Source: Lactobacillales bacterium
GTDB lineage: Bacteria; Bacillota; Bacilli; Lactobacillales; Streptococcaceae
Direction of reading: 5' to 3'
NCBI GenBank assembly: GCA_031261705.1
Contig: JAISJD010000006.1
Location: forward strand, 62,001-126,000
DNA length: 64,000 nt
Each line of letters begins with the position of its first letter. Position 1 is the first letter of the stretch. Shown piece by piece: positions 25,560-33,152 of the stretch. The position numbers and the translations under genes are program-made. The notes beneath the pieces are model-generated. The model saw only the letters and a list, made by a program, of their open reading frames with translations. It made no database searches and was not told where the DNA came from.

Positions 25560-26432
25560 TCATTTCCGATAACGCATCAAAGTAGTTTTCGCTACCACGG
25601 GACGATTCATAGTATACAAATGTACCCCGTCCACTCCATGTGCGATTAAATCATCTACTTGCGCCAACGCATATTCTAGCCCCGCCTTGCGTAAATCCTC
25701 GATGTTATGCTCATATTTATGAATGAGCTTGATTAATTTTGTCGGCAAACTTGCGCCACATAAGAAAATCATTTTTTCCACCTGCACACGACTCATAATC
25801 GGCATAATCCCTGCGGCAATCGGCGCATTCACTCGAGCAGAACGAGCATCATCTAACAACCGATAAAAAGAAGAATTTTCGAAAAATAACTGAGAAATGA
25901 AAAAATCAGCGCCAGCCTCTTCCTTTTCACGCAAATGAGTAATATTTTCTCGACTGTTTAATTGGTCAATATGTCCCTCAGGATAACACGCTGCGCCGAC
26001 TGAAAATCCTCCAATTTCTTGAACATCTTGGATTAAATCTTTCGCATAATGATACGCATTTGGGAGTTCCGACACCCCGATGGGTACATCGCCACGTAAC
26101 GCCAAAATATTTTCTACCCCATTTTCTTTGATTTCCGATAAAATAGTTGAAATTTGTTCTTTATTGTTTAAGACACAGGTCAGATGATGCAGACTTTCCA
26201 CCCCATATTTATGCTTAATTTCACTGGCCAGCTCAAGCGTTTTATTGACCCCGTTTTCACTTCCACCCGCTCCATAGGTCACACTGATAAAATCCGGTTT
26301 AATCGCTCCAAGCTCCTCGATTGTTTGATAAAGGGAAGCAATCCCGTCCTCTTTTTTGGGCGGAAAAATTTCTAATGAGATAACGGGTTGTTTCTGTTCT
26401 TTTTTTTGCGCATAAATCTCTTTTATTTTCAT
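25560..26432 (-). CDS. metF: 5,10-methylenetetrahydrofolate reductase
   Basis: Flavoprotein that reduces methylene-THF to methyl-THF, the methyl donor of MetH. The 290-aa length is typical of bacterial MetF. Conserved motifs: SLEIFPPKKEDG near the N-terminus (active-site Glu), FISVTYGAGGS, LALRGDVP, VGAACYPEGH and DFFISQLFFENSSFY. GGAG lies 8 bases before the ATG. First gene of the metF / activation protein / metH / DUF4430 operon, with a 17-base palindrome that resembles a methionine-regulon box upstream. Confidence 0.94.
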   Translation of the reverse strand: MKIKEIYAQKKEQKQPVISLEIFPPKKEDGIASLYQTIEELGAIKPDFISVTYGAGGSENGVNKTLELASEIKHKYGVESLHHLTCVLNNKEQISTILSEIKENGVENILALRGDVPIGVSELPNAYHYAKDLIQDVQEIGGFSVGAACYPEGHIDQLNSRENITHLREKEEAGADFFISQLFFENSSFYRLLDDARSARVNAPIAAGIMPIMSRVQVEKMIFLCGASLPTKLIKLIHKYEHNIEDLRKAGLEYALAQVDDLIAHGVDGVHLYTMNRPVVAKTTLMRYRK

Positions 26433-26517
26433 AAGTAGACTCCATCTATGTTTTTTTATCTTTTCATTGTAGCATGAAATTTCACGGTATAGATAGTACT
26501 TATTTCCTATAATAGAG

Positions 26518-26534
26518 TATAGCCTACAGCTATA
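26518..26534. promoter_or_regulatory. Candidate MetR/MtaR (LysR-type) operator upstream of metF
   Basis: TATAG-CCTACAG-CTATA is a 17-base palindrome with the outer TATAG/CTATA of the streptococcal-lactococcal methionine box (TATAGTTTnAAACTATA). Its centre differs. It is 86 bases upstream of the metF start. Confidence 0.45.
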
Positions 26535-26551
26535 TCAAAGCGCTTTTCAAT

Positions 26552-26584
26552 AAAAAATCTCCCCCACTAAATGAGTAGAGGAGA
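26552..26584 (-). terminator. Intrinsic terminator of glmU
   Basis: On the minus strand, TCTCCTCTACT and AGTGGGGGAGA pair and are followed by TTTTTT. Confidence 0.85.
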
Positions 26585-26591
26585 AAACTGA

Positions 26592-27971
26592 TTAGTCGTT
26601 TTTGTAGTGCGGATAATTTTTTGCACGACCGTCTTTATTCACTTGGCGAGCACGTCCAAAGCTCAAGGCATCTTCAGGCACATCTTCGGTAATGGTTGAA
26701 CCAGCCGTGACTAGCCCATTTTTTCCAACGTGAACAGGGTTGATGATATTGGCATTGGAACCGATAAACGCATGGTCGTCAATCTGACTGTCAAACTTAT
26801 TCTTGCCGTCATAATTGACAAAAATCACGCCCGCACCGATATTGACTTCCTTGCCAATCGTGGTGTTGCCAACATAAGAAAGATGACCTGCCTTAGAACC
26901 CTTGCCAAGACTGGCTTGTTTCACTTCGACAAAGTTTCCAATATGCACATTTTCTCCAATATCTGCTTTCGGACGAAGATGTGCAAATGGGCCAACATCT
27001 GCTCCCGTGCGAACCACGGATTCTTCAATGACCGACTGATAAATCTTCACCTTATCTTCAATCGTTGAGTCCACAATTTCAGAATTTGAGCCGATAAAGA
27101 CGTCTGAACCAATCACCGTTTTACCTTTCAAACGCACGTCCGCTTCAATAATAGTATCGTTCCCGATTTCCACCCCAACTTCAATATAGGTAGAGGCAGG
27201 ATCAATCATGGTCACTCCTTGGGACATGTGATAATTATTGATACGTTCACGCATGATACGGTTCGCCTCGGCAAGTGCCTTGCGGTCGTTCACCCCAAGA
27301 GATTCATCAAAGCTATCCATACGAAAAGCTCCAACTGTCTTGTCGTCATTTTTCAAAATTTCAATAATATCGGTTAGATAATATTCTCCTTGCGCATTGT
27401 TGGTATCAATTTTTTCAAGCGATTCAAAGAGTAATTTATTATCAAACGCATAGGTTCCTGTGTTTATTTCCGTGATACGTGCTTCTTCAGCGGTCGCATC
27501 CTTTTGTTCGACAATTTTTTCGACAATGCCCAAGTGGTCGCGAATAATTCGTCCATAACCCGTGGGATCAGGCGCTTCGGCAGTCAGTACTGTGGCACTC
27601 GAATGACGACTCGCATGGTATTCAAATAGATTTTGCAAGGTTTCCCATGTCAAAAGCGGCGTATCTCCTGAAATAACGAGAGTGGTTCCAGATTTTCCAG
27701 CCAAAAAATCCTTTGCTTGTAACACGGCATGACCGGTTCCTAATTGTTCTGCCTGTAACGCATATTTTGAGCGGTCACCTAATTGAGCTTCCACCGCTTC
27801 CGCCCCATGACCAACAATCGTCACAATTTCATCCGGATGTGTTTTTTCCACCTGTGTCAATACATGTTCGACCATTGGCTTTCCTGCCACCTCATGCAAG
27901 ACTTTATATAATTTTGATTTCATGCGCGTGCCTTTGCCTGCTGCTAAAATAATCGCATAACGATTTTCCAT
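26592..27971 (-). CDS. glmU: Bifunctional UDP-N-acetylglucosamine pyrophosphorylase / glucosamine-1-phosphate acetyltransferase
   Basis: Makes UDP-GlcNAc for peptidoglycan and other wall polymers by acetylating glucosamine-1-phosphate and then adding UMP. The 459-aa protein has the N-terminal nucleotidyltransferase ([34 protein letters not shown]) and a C-terminal left-handed beta-helix of hexapeptide repeats (from about 250). [19 protein letters not shown] and [10 protein letters not shown] are the acetyltransferase active-site segments. I start at [12 protein letters not shown] (27971) with GAGGAA upstream; the frame runs 29 codons further without signals. No prs gene follows, unlike in many Firmicutes. 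Confidence 0.96.
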   Translation of the reverse strand: MENRYAIILAAGKGTRMKSKLYKVLHEVAGKPMVEHVLTQVEKTHPDEIVTIVGHGAEAVEAQLGDRSKYALQAEQLGTGHAVLQAKDFLAGKSGTTLVISGDTPLLTWETLQNLFEYHASRHSSATVLTAEAPDPTGYGRIIRDHLGIVEKIVEQKDATAEEARITEINTGTYAFDNKLLFESLEKIDTNNAQGEYYLTDIIEILKNDDKTVGAFRMDSFDESLGVNDRKALAEANRIMRERINNYHMSQGVTMIDPASTYIEVGVEIGNDTIIEADVRLKGKTVIGSDVFIGSNSEIVDSTIEDKVKIYQSVIEESVVRTGADVGPFAHLRPKADIGENVHIGNFVEVKQASLGKGSKAGHLSYVGNTTIGKEVNIGAGVIFVNYDGKNKFDSQIDDHAFIGSNANIINPVHVGKNGLVTAGSTITEDVPEDALSFGRARQVNKDGRAKNYPHYKND

Positions 27972-28009
27972 AATGAATTTCCTCACTTTTTTGGATTTTC
28001 TACCTCTTA

Positions 28010-28018
28010 ATTTTATCA
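28010..28018 (-). promoter_or_regulatory. Possible extended -10 promoter of glmU
   Basis: On the minus strand TGTGATAAAAT: TG one base before TAAAAT (28010-28015). The -35 is weak. It is 39 bases from the glmU start. Confidence 0.35.
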
Positions 28019-28041
28019 CAAGACTATAAGCAGAAGAAAGA

Positions 28042-28071
28042 TAAAACGAAGCCCTCAAGTGAGAACTTCGT
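28042..28071 (-). terminator. Intrinsic terminator of the flavoprotein reductase gene
   Basis: ACGAAG...CTTCGT arms on the minus strand, with an inner CTCA/TGAG pairing, followed by TTTAT. It directly follows the stop codon. Confidence 0.65.
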
Positions 28072-28078
28072 CATTTGT

Positions 28079-29599
28079 TTATTTTTCGACATATTTTGCG
28101 GAAACATTCCCCGCTTGACGACCAAAGATAACAATATCTGCGACCGCATTTCCACCAATACGGTTTCCACCGTGCAAACCACCTGTGACTTCCCCAGCGG
28201 CATATAGTCCCGGAATCGCTTTTCCGTCTTTCTTCAAGACTTCCGTTTGCGTATTAATCACTACCCCGCCCATGGTATGATGAATCCCTGGGGCAATTTT
28301 AATCGCGTAGAACGGGCCTTTTTCAAGTTTATTATCCATCGCTGTGGTGCGTCCAAGAGTATCTTTCTTTTCTGTGACTGCTTGATTCCAAGTATTGACA
28401 GTTTCCTCTAAGTTTTTCTCAGGTAAATCGGCTTTTTTTGCTAACTCTGCCATCGTCTTTCCTTCGATAACAAAACCTTTTTTCACATAGGTATCAATCG
28501 CTTTTGCACGGTCACGTACCCCTTGATCAAAGATTAAATAAGCCGATTTTTCATCTAGCGCATTAATTGCGGCACTGACCTTATCACGTGTTTCCATTTC
28601 ATTGAAGAAACGTTCTCCGTTTGAAGAAACAAGGATTGCCCCTTCCCCGCGGACTGCTTCTGATACAAGATAAGCATTTTCTTGTTCCACAGTTGGATGA
28701 ATTTGAATTTGTTCCATATCAACGACTGCACCACCTAAGTTTTCAATCATCTGAATCCCGTCACCAGTTGCGCCTGCGTGATTGGTTGACACATAGCCCT
28801 TTAATTCAGGTTTATATTTTTCAATCATTTCTTTATTTGAACCAAAACCACCTGTCGTGACAACGACTGCTTTTGATTGAATCGTGTGTTTTTCCGTATC
28901 CTTTACGGTAACTTCCACGCCGTCTACTTTTCCAGATTTATCGGTATGAATTTTCGTCACATCCGCATTGACAAAAATTGGAATCTTAAGTTTTCCAACA
29001 TTTTCAAGTAAACCATTCACAAGGTAACCTCCAACTGCCGAACCATCACTTGGACGGTGTGTTCGTGAAACGCTCATGCCACCAGTAGTGGTTAAATTAT
29101 TTAACACAATTCCATGTTGATCTAACCAATCAATCGCTGAGGCAGAGTTATCGACAAAGTAGCGTAATAATTCTTTGTTGTTCGTTCCACCGCCACCTTT
29201 TAGTGTCTCTTCATAAAATAAATCATTGCTATCTTGTATTCCGTTGGCCTCTTCAACTTTTGTTTCTGAAGCATTCATACCGGCAGAAGCTTTTAAAGTA
29301 TTTCCACCAGCTATGGGCATTTTTTCTAAAATAACAGGGTTAGCGCCCGCTTCTTTTGCTGAAATAGCTGCTGTAAGTCCTGCTCCCCCAGCACCAACGA
29401 TGACGACATCATACTCATTTTTCAACGCTTTCGGGTCGGTGTATTCTTCTTTTTCACTCGCTCCACTTGTCGCTTCAGACTTACTTGTTTCTGTCCTTGA
29501 CTCCCCTGTTGCACTACTTTTTGGTTTGTCTGGCGTACATCCTGTTAACGTTGTCACAAGAGCCAGCAAGGCAAGTCCACTCAAAAATTTTGCTTTCAT
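28079..29599 (-). CDS. Extracellular lipoprotein flavoprotein reductase, fumarate reductase/flavocytochrome c family
   Basis: Probable extracytoplasmic FAD enzyme that reduces fumarate or a related unsaturated acid. The 506-aa protein starts with a lipoprotein signal peptide (LALLALVTTLTGCTPD) and a Ser/Thr/Glu linker of about 35 residues. The catalytic part has the FAD Rossmann motif VVIVGAGGAGLTAAISAKEA, GGNTLKASAGMNAS, AVRGEGAILVSSNGERF (active-site arginine region), HHTMGGVVIN and ATP/FAD tail GGLHGGNRIGGNAVAD. The FMN-binding (covalent flavin) domain usual in related Gram-positive FrdA proteins is absent, so electrons must come from another carrier. Monocistronic, with a good promoter at 29643-29671. 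The substrate is not certain. Confidence 0.85.
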   Translation of the reverse strand: MKAKFLSGLALLALVTTLTGCTPDKPKSSATGESRTETSKSEATSGASEKEEYTDPKALKNEYDVVIVGAGGAGLTAAISAKEAGANPVILEKMPIAGGNTLKASAGMNASETKVEEANGIQDSNDLFYEETLKGGGGTNNKELLRYFVDNSASAIDWLDQHGIVLNNLTTTGGMSVSRTHRPSDGSAVGGYLVNGLLENVGKLKIPIFVNADVTKIHTDKSGKVDGVEVTVKDTEKHTIQSKAVVVTTGGFGSNKEMIEKYKPELKGYVSTNHAGATGDGIQMIENLGGAVVDMEQIQIHPTVEQENAYLVSEAVRGEGAILVSSNGERFFNEMETRDKVSAAINALDEKSAYLIFDQGVRDRAKAIDTYVKKGFVIEGKTMAELAKKADLPEKNLEETVNTWNQAVTEKKDTLGRTTAMDNKLEKGPFYAIKIAPGIHHTMGGVVINTQTEVLKKDGKAIPGLYAAGEVTGGLHGGNRIGGNAVADIVIFGRQAGNVSAKYVEK

Positions 29600-29642
29600 T
29601 CTCTTTTCTCCTCTATTTGTTCACTTTTTCCTTAACATTTCA

Positions 29643-29671
29643 ATGATAACAAAATCACAAAAAGGGGTCAA
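29643..29671 (-). promoter_or_regulatory. Promoter of the flavoprotein reductase gene
   Basis: On the minus strand, TTGACC (29666-29671), a 17-base spacer and TATCAT (29643-29648), 44 bases before the start codon. Confidence 0.7.
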
Positions 29672-29715
29672 TCGGTAGGTCAAATTTCTCTGTTATTTTT
29701 CTGATTTTTGAACAA

Positions 29716-29744
29716 GAAAAAAAGGTCACTTCTAGCAACCTTTT
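29716..29744 (-). terminator. Intrinsic terminator of purR
   Basis: AAAAGGT and ACCTTTT pair on the minus strand, continuing into a run of T. Confidence 0.75.
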
Positions 29745-29752
29745 CCTCACCT

Positions 29753-30571
29753 TTATTTGTCGAAATAATTCCCCGGAACGACTGTTATGGTTTTTGTTTT
29801 AGTGTCTACATCCTTTACGAATAATAACGAATCGTACTCTTTTACTGCTCGTTCTCCGTTAAATTTAGACTCTGCAAAAACGGTAATTCCGACTAATTCT
29901 GCTTCAAATTCTTCGATTAGTGACTTCATTCCGTTAACGGTTCCGCCACCTTTCATGAAATCGTCCACAACTAAGACACGTGAGCCACGTTTTAAGCTCC
30001 GTTTAGACAATTCCATTTTTTCGATACGTTCAGAGCTTCCAGAAACATAATTTACGGAAACGGTTGAACCCTCTGTAATTTTGGAATCCCGACGAACAAT
30101 GACAAACGGTACATTCAAATAATAGGAAACAGCTTGCGCAATCGGTACCCCTTTCGTCGCCACAGTCATGACAGCATCGACTTTTTCCCCATTGTATTTT
30201 GAGGCGATCACACTTCCAACTTGGCGAAGAAGCTCTGGATCCCCTAATAGATCGGATAGATAGACATAGCCACCTGGTAATAAACGGTCTTCTTCGGACA
30301 AACGATCTGCCAAATCTTCCACAATTTCACGTGCTTTTTTATCTGATAGTTCGGGAATGAATCTCACGCCACCTGCTGCACCAGGAATCGTTATTAATTC
30401 CCCTGTTCCACGCTCTTTAAAAGTCTTTTTGACAATTGCCAAATCTTCTGAAATAGAGGATTTCGCAGACTCATAACGCTCACTGAAATAGGTTAATGAA
30501 ACCAATGTATGTGGATGTTCCAATAAGTATTGCGTCATATCAATTAAACGTTCACTTCTTCTTACTTTCAC
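29753..30571 (-). CDS. purR: Purine operon regulator PurR (PRT-fold type)
   Basis: DNA-binding regulator of purine synthesis that senses PRPP. It is the Bacillus/Lactococcus type, unrelated to the LacI-type PurR of E. coli. The 272-aa protein has an N-terminal winged helix (RRSERLIDMTQYLLEHPHTL and the following 70 residues) and a phosphoribosyltransferase-like domain with the PRPP loop VLVVDDFMKGGGTVNGM. The start is a GTG at 30571 behind AGGAGG. A PurBox-like sequence lies in its own promoter, so autoregulation is likely. In Bacillus purR follows ispE; here it stands apart from ispE (49390). Confidence 0.96.
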   Translation of the reverse strand: MKVRRSERLIDMTQYLLEHPHTLVSLTYFSERYESAKSSISEDLAIVKKTFKERGTGELITIPGAAGGVRFIPELSDKKAREIVEDLADRLSEEDRLLPGGYVYLSDLLGDPELLRQVGSVIASKYNGEKVDAVMTVATKGVPIAQAVSYYLNVPFVIVRRDSKITEGSTVSVNYVSGSSERIEKMELSKRSLKRGSRVLVVDDFMKGGGTVNGMKSLIEEFEAELVGITVFAESKFNGERAVKEYDSLLFVKDVDTKTKTITVVPGNYFDK

Positions 30572-30606
30572 GAATATTCCTCCTGTATATAGAATTTCTC
30601 TATGCT

Positions 30607-30635
30607 ATTATACGTGAATTGCGAACATTTTGCAC
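30607..30635 (-). promoter_or_regulatory. purR promoter with PurBox-like sequence
   Basis: TATAAT (30607-30612) with a weak -35 (GTGCAA, 30630-30635). On the plus strand AATTGCGAACATT (30617-30629) fits the PurBox AWWWCCGAACWWT with one mismatch and lies between the two promoter elements. Confidence 0.5.
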
Positions 30636-30692
30636 TTATTTTCTTTAAAAGTTTGGGAAAAAATTAATTAGATTAAGAAATTCTTTTTTCTT

Positions 30693-31071
30693 TAGGATTT
30701 ACTCTTCATATCCACGATTTGAAAAGGTCGTCCGAATCTAATCCCATTGCCCGTGGTGACGTAGACGTGAATCGTGCAGTTGCCTTTTGTTTGGCAGGTT
30801 ACCGTTACTTTATACGTCCCATTCGTTTGTTTGGTGGCATCCTATCACTTGATGTCGCTTTGAGTCGGCACGGTTTGTTTTCAGATACAGAGGTGTTAGA
30901 GCTTGTAGTTGTTTTATTCGCTGGGCGCTCGTAGTGGTGGACGTTTCTGAGGTCATTTCGCTTGTTTCAGATTTTTGCGAGCTGGTCATTGCTTCCACCG
31001 CTAAAACGGGCAATGAATTACAAACCAGATTTAATACTACCAACCCTGAAAAAATTTGGTTTTTTATTCAT
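30693..31071 (-). pseudogene. Frameshifted gene for a small secreted protein
   Basis: The ATG at 31071 follows AGAAGG and encodes MNKKPNFF, then breaks. In the next frame a signal-peptide core continues (LVVLNLVCNSLPVLAVEA) into a Ser/Thr-rich linker (TSSQKSETSEMTSETSTTTS). A second shift is needed in the linker for NKTTTSSNTSVSEN, and a third for the C-terminal domain NGTYKVTVTCQTKGNCTIHV...FQIVDMKSKS, which ends in TAA at 30693. At least three disruptions mean the gene is dead unless the sequence has errors. The family is unknown; the two cysteines in the last domain could form a disulfide. Confidence 0.7.
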
Positions 31072-31175
31072 AATCCTTCTTTATTTTCATAATAACAACT
31101 AGACTTTTTGCACCGTTTATACGAATTTCATTTTATCATTAAACAGTTTCTGAATAAATCTATGATTGAGAAATT

Positions 31176-31204
31176 AAAAGCCTCCTGCCTGGGTGGGTAG
31201 GAGG
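31176..31204 (-). terminator. Intrinsic terminator of the sulfatase gene
   Basis: On the minus strand, CCTCCTACC and GGCAGGAGG pair and are followed by CTTTTAATTT. Confidence 0.75.
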
Positions 31205-31210
31205 TGGAGA

Positions 31211-32818
31211 TTAGTTACTGTGCATCGCAAAAGAATAATAGTCTTTGATAGAGGCAATAGTCCCTTTGAAGTTCTCATCATCTGGATTAATTAAAGTTGA
31301 ACGATTTGGAGCTGTTGAATAGAAATTATCTCCAATCGCCGATACTCGTTCAAAGGCATCTACTTCTTCATTTTGGAATAAAGAGTTTCCTAAAAAGTAA
31401 TTATTGACCTGTTGGACATCTAATAAATCAAGAATGGTCGGTGTTAAGTCTAAAGAGTTTCTGCTTTGTGCATCAATTTTTTGCGGAACCACTCCATCAT
31501 AGTAAATCATCAATGGTATTGGTGCAATAAAATCTGTCTGGTCGCTTGAAATTGCTTGTTTAAATTCAGGCGATGGGAAAGTTGCATGGTCAGCTGTAAG
31601 AATCAGAATTGTATTTTTGGCTAAATCTGATTTTTTAAACTCTTCAAAAAATTTCCCGAATTGAGCATCATAGTTATGGAACTTATTTAACACATCAGAT
31701 TTTCCATCACCATACTTCACATCTGGGCTCTCGAAACCGTGATGCGTTCCAATATTATACATTGAAAGAAAGAAAGGTTGTTCTATTGTTTCGGCTTTTT
31801 TTTCTAATAATTTAAACATTTCTTTATCCGTTACATTTCTATCAACTTTTTTAGAAACTACTTTGTTATACTTCAACGAGTTAAGATATTTCGTAAAATC
31901 CTTATTGGTCGGCTCTGAGTTAATAAACTCACTATAATAGCCTTGCGCTTTCAATACATCTACGATTGAAATAATTCCACCTTTTTCAGCGGTTATTGTA
32001 TTTCCCACACCATCTGGATGTTGGTAGCTAGAATAGAGTTGTCCTCTTAATCCTCGATAAGTAGCGGCAGTATGATTAAAATAATTTTCAAATGAAAGAC
32101 TTTCCTGTTCTAAAGCAGCCAAATTCGGCATAAGATTTTCTACCTTATCTGTATCAATCAACTCTTTAGAAAGTCCTTCTGTGAAAATAACGATGACATT
32201 GGGTTGCTCTGGAAGTTCTTCTGGCCTCGTTACTCCATCAGCGATAAAGTCTCTTTTAAAAGCTTTTCTTGCCTTTGTATTTTCTAGTCGTGAATATAAA
32301 TTCGTATTGTATTTTTCAATGATTATACTTTCAATTGTCCCAGCAAACGAACCAATGGGTGAAAAACTGCTTGTTAGCGAATAGACTGTAAAGCTCAATG
32401 TCACAGCGACAATAAAATAGATAACAGAGAGAGCCACGCTAATTTTTTTCGATAAGATACTAGGCAGCTGAGAAAACTTCATTGGCAGTAACGAAATGAC
32501 TATCACAACAAAGACGGCAAAAAGATAAATTGGCAGTTTCGCACCAAGTGCTTTAAATGACTCTATATTCATCAGCATAATCGTCGTCACATATTCGCCT
32601 GAAAAATACAGAACAGCCTGTTGCATCATGATCACAAATAATAAAACACTGTTCACTAGGTATCCGATTACTCTATTTTTCTTATACAATGAAGCACTAA
32701 AAATCCATACTGCTGTTATTTCAATCATCGAGTACAAGATACTTATAGGATCTGGTGACAATCCCCCAGCGATTGTTGAAATCAACAGTACAACAATAAT
32801 TTTTGAGTATTTACTCAT
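31211..32818 (-). CDS. LtaS-type membrane sulfatase (probable phosphoglycerol transferase)
   Basis: Polytopic membrane protein of 535 aa: about five transmembrane helices in the first 170 residues, then an extracellular sulfatase-fold domain. Catalytic features are VIVIFTEGLSKELID (metal-binding Glu), HTAATYRGLRGQLYSS (probable nucleophile Thr), NIGTHHGFESPD and LTADHATFPSP (metal-binding Asp-His). Family members such as LtaS and streptococcal GacH move glycerol phosphate from phosphatidylglycerol onto lipoteichoic acid or a rhamnose polysaccharide. This gene stands directly downstream of the rhamnan locus in the same direction, so decoration of that polymer is the best inference, ahead of lipoteichoic acid synthesis. 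It has its own promoter. Confidence 0.82.
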   Translation of the reverse strand: MSKYSKIIVVLLISTIAGGLSPDPISILYSMIEITAVWIFSASLYKKNRVIGYLVNSVLLFVIMMQQAVLYFSGEYVTTIMLMNIESFKALGAKLPIYLFAVFVVIVISLLPMKFSQLPSILSKKISVALSVIYFIVAVTLSFTVYSLTSSFSPIGSFAGTIESIIIEKYNTNLYSRLENTKARKAFKRDFIADGVTRPEELPEQPNVIVIFTEGLSKELIDTDKVENLMPNLAALEQESLSFENYFNHTAATYRGLRGQLYSSYQHPDGVGNTITAEKGGIISIVDVLKAQGYYSEFINSEPTNKDFTKYLNSLKYNKVVSKKVDRNVTDKEMFKLLEKKAETIEQPFFLSMYNIGTHHGFESPDVKYGDGKSDVLNKFHNYDAQFGKFFEEFKKSDLAKNTILILTADHATFPSPEFKQAISSDQTDFIAPIPLMIYYDGVVPQKIDAQSRNSLDLTPTILDLLDVQQVNNYFLGNSLFQNEEVDAFERVSAIGDNFYSTAPNRSTLINPDDENFKGTIASIKDYYSFAMHSN

Positions 32819-32932
32819 TAAAAACTTCCTCCAACGTTAAAATATATATTTTTACGACAAAGCCTGTCGTATATTCCTAAAGAGAAAAATTTAGTTAATC
32901 ATTTCCTAAAAACAAAAAAATAGCTAACAGTA

Positions 32933-32961
32933 ATATTATCATTTTTTAATGATATTGTCAT
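32933..32961 (-). promoter_or_regulatory. Probable promoter of the sulfatase gene
   Basis: On the minus strand, ATGACA (32956-32961), a 17-base spacer and TAATAT (32933-32938). The 334-base gap 32819-33152 otherwise holds only AT-rich DNA, a small ACGACA/TGTCGT hairpin in the leader and the terminator of the upstream gene. Confidence 0.55.
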
Positions 32962-33080
32962 TTAATTTCTCAATAACAATTATCTATAATACCTTAGTTA
33001 ATAAGACATTTCAATTCATTTTAAGAGAAATTAATATTAAATCTCTATGACAATTTCAAACATTTGTAACAATTTTTTTC

Positions 33081-33130
33081 AAAAAAAAACACCATTTACT
33101 TAAATTTTGACAACACCTGTCAAAACTTAA
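33081..33130 (-). terminator. Terminator at the end of the rhamnan glycosyltransferase genes
   Basis: TTAAGTTTTGACA and TGTCAAAATTTAA pair on the minus strand (33100-33130). A run of nine T follows about ten bases further on. Confidence 0.65.
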
Positions 33131-33152
33131 AGAAACAGTGTAAAAAGATTTT

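Noticed and set aside
30810-31043. A 77-aa protein as an intact gene
   Set aside because: It begins inside a signal-peptide core and ends in a frame that does not continue the conserved-looking C-terminal part; the whole region is a pseudogene.
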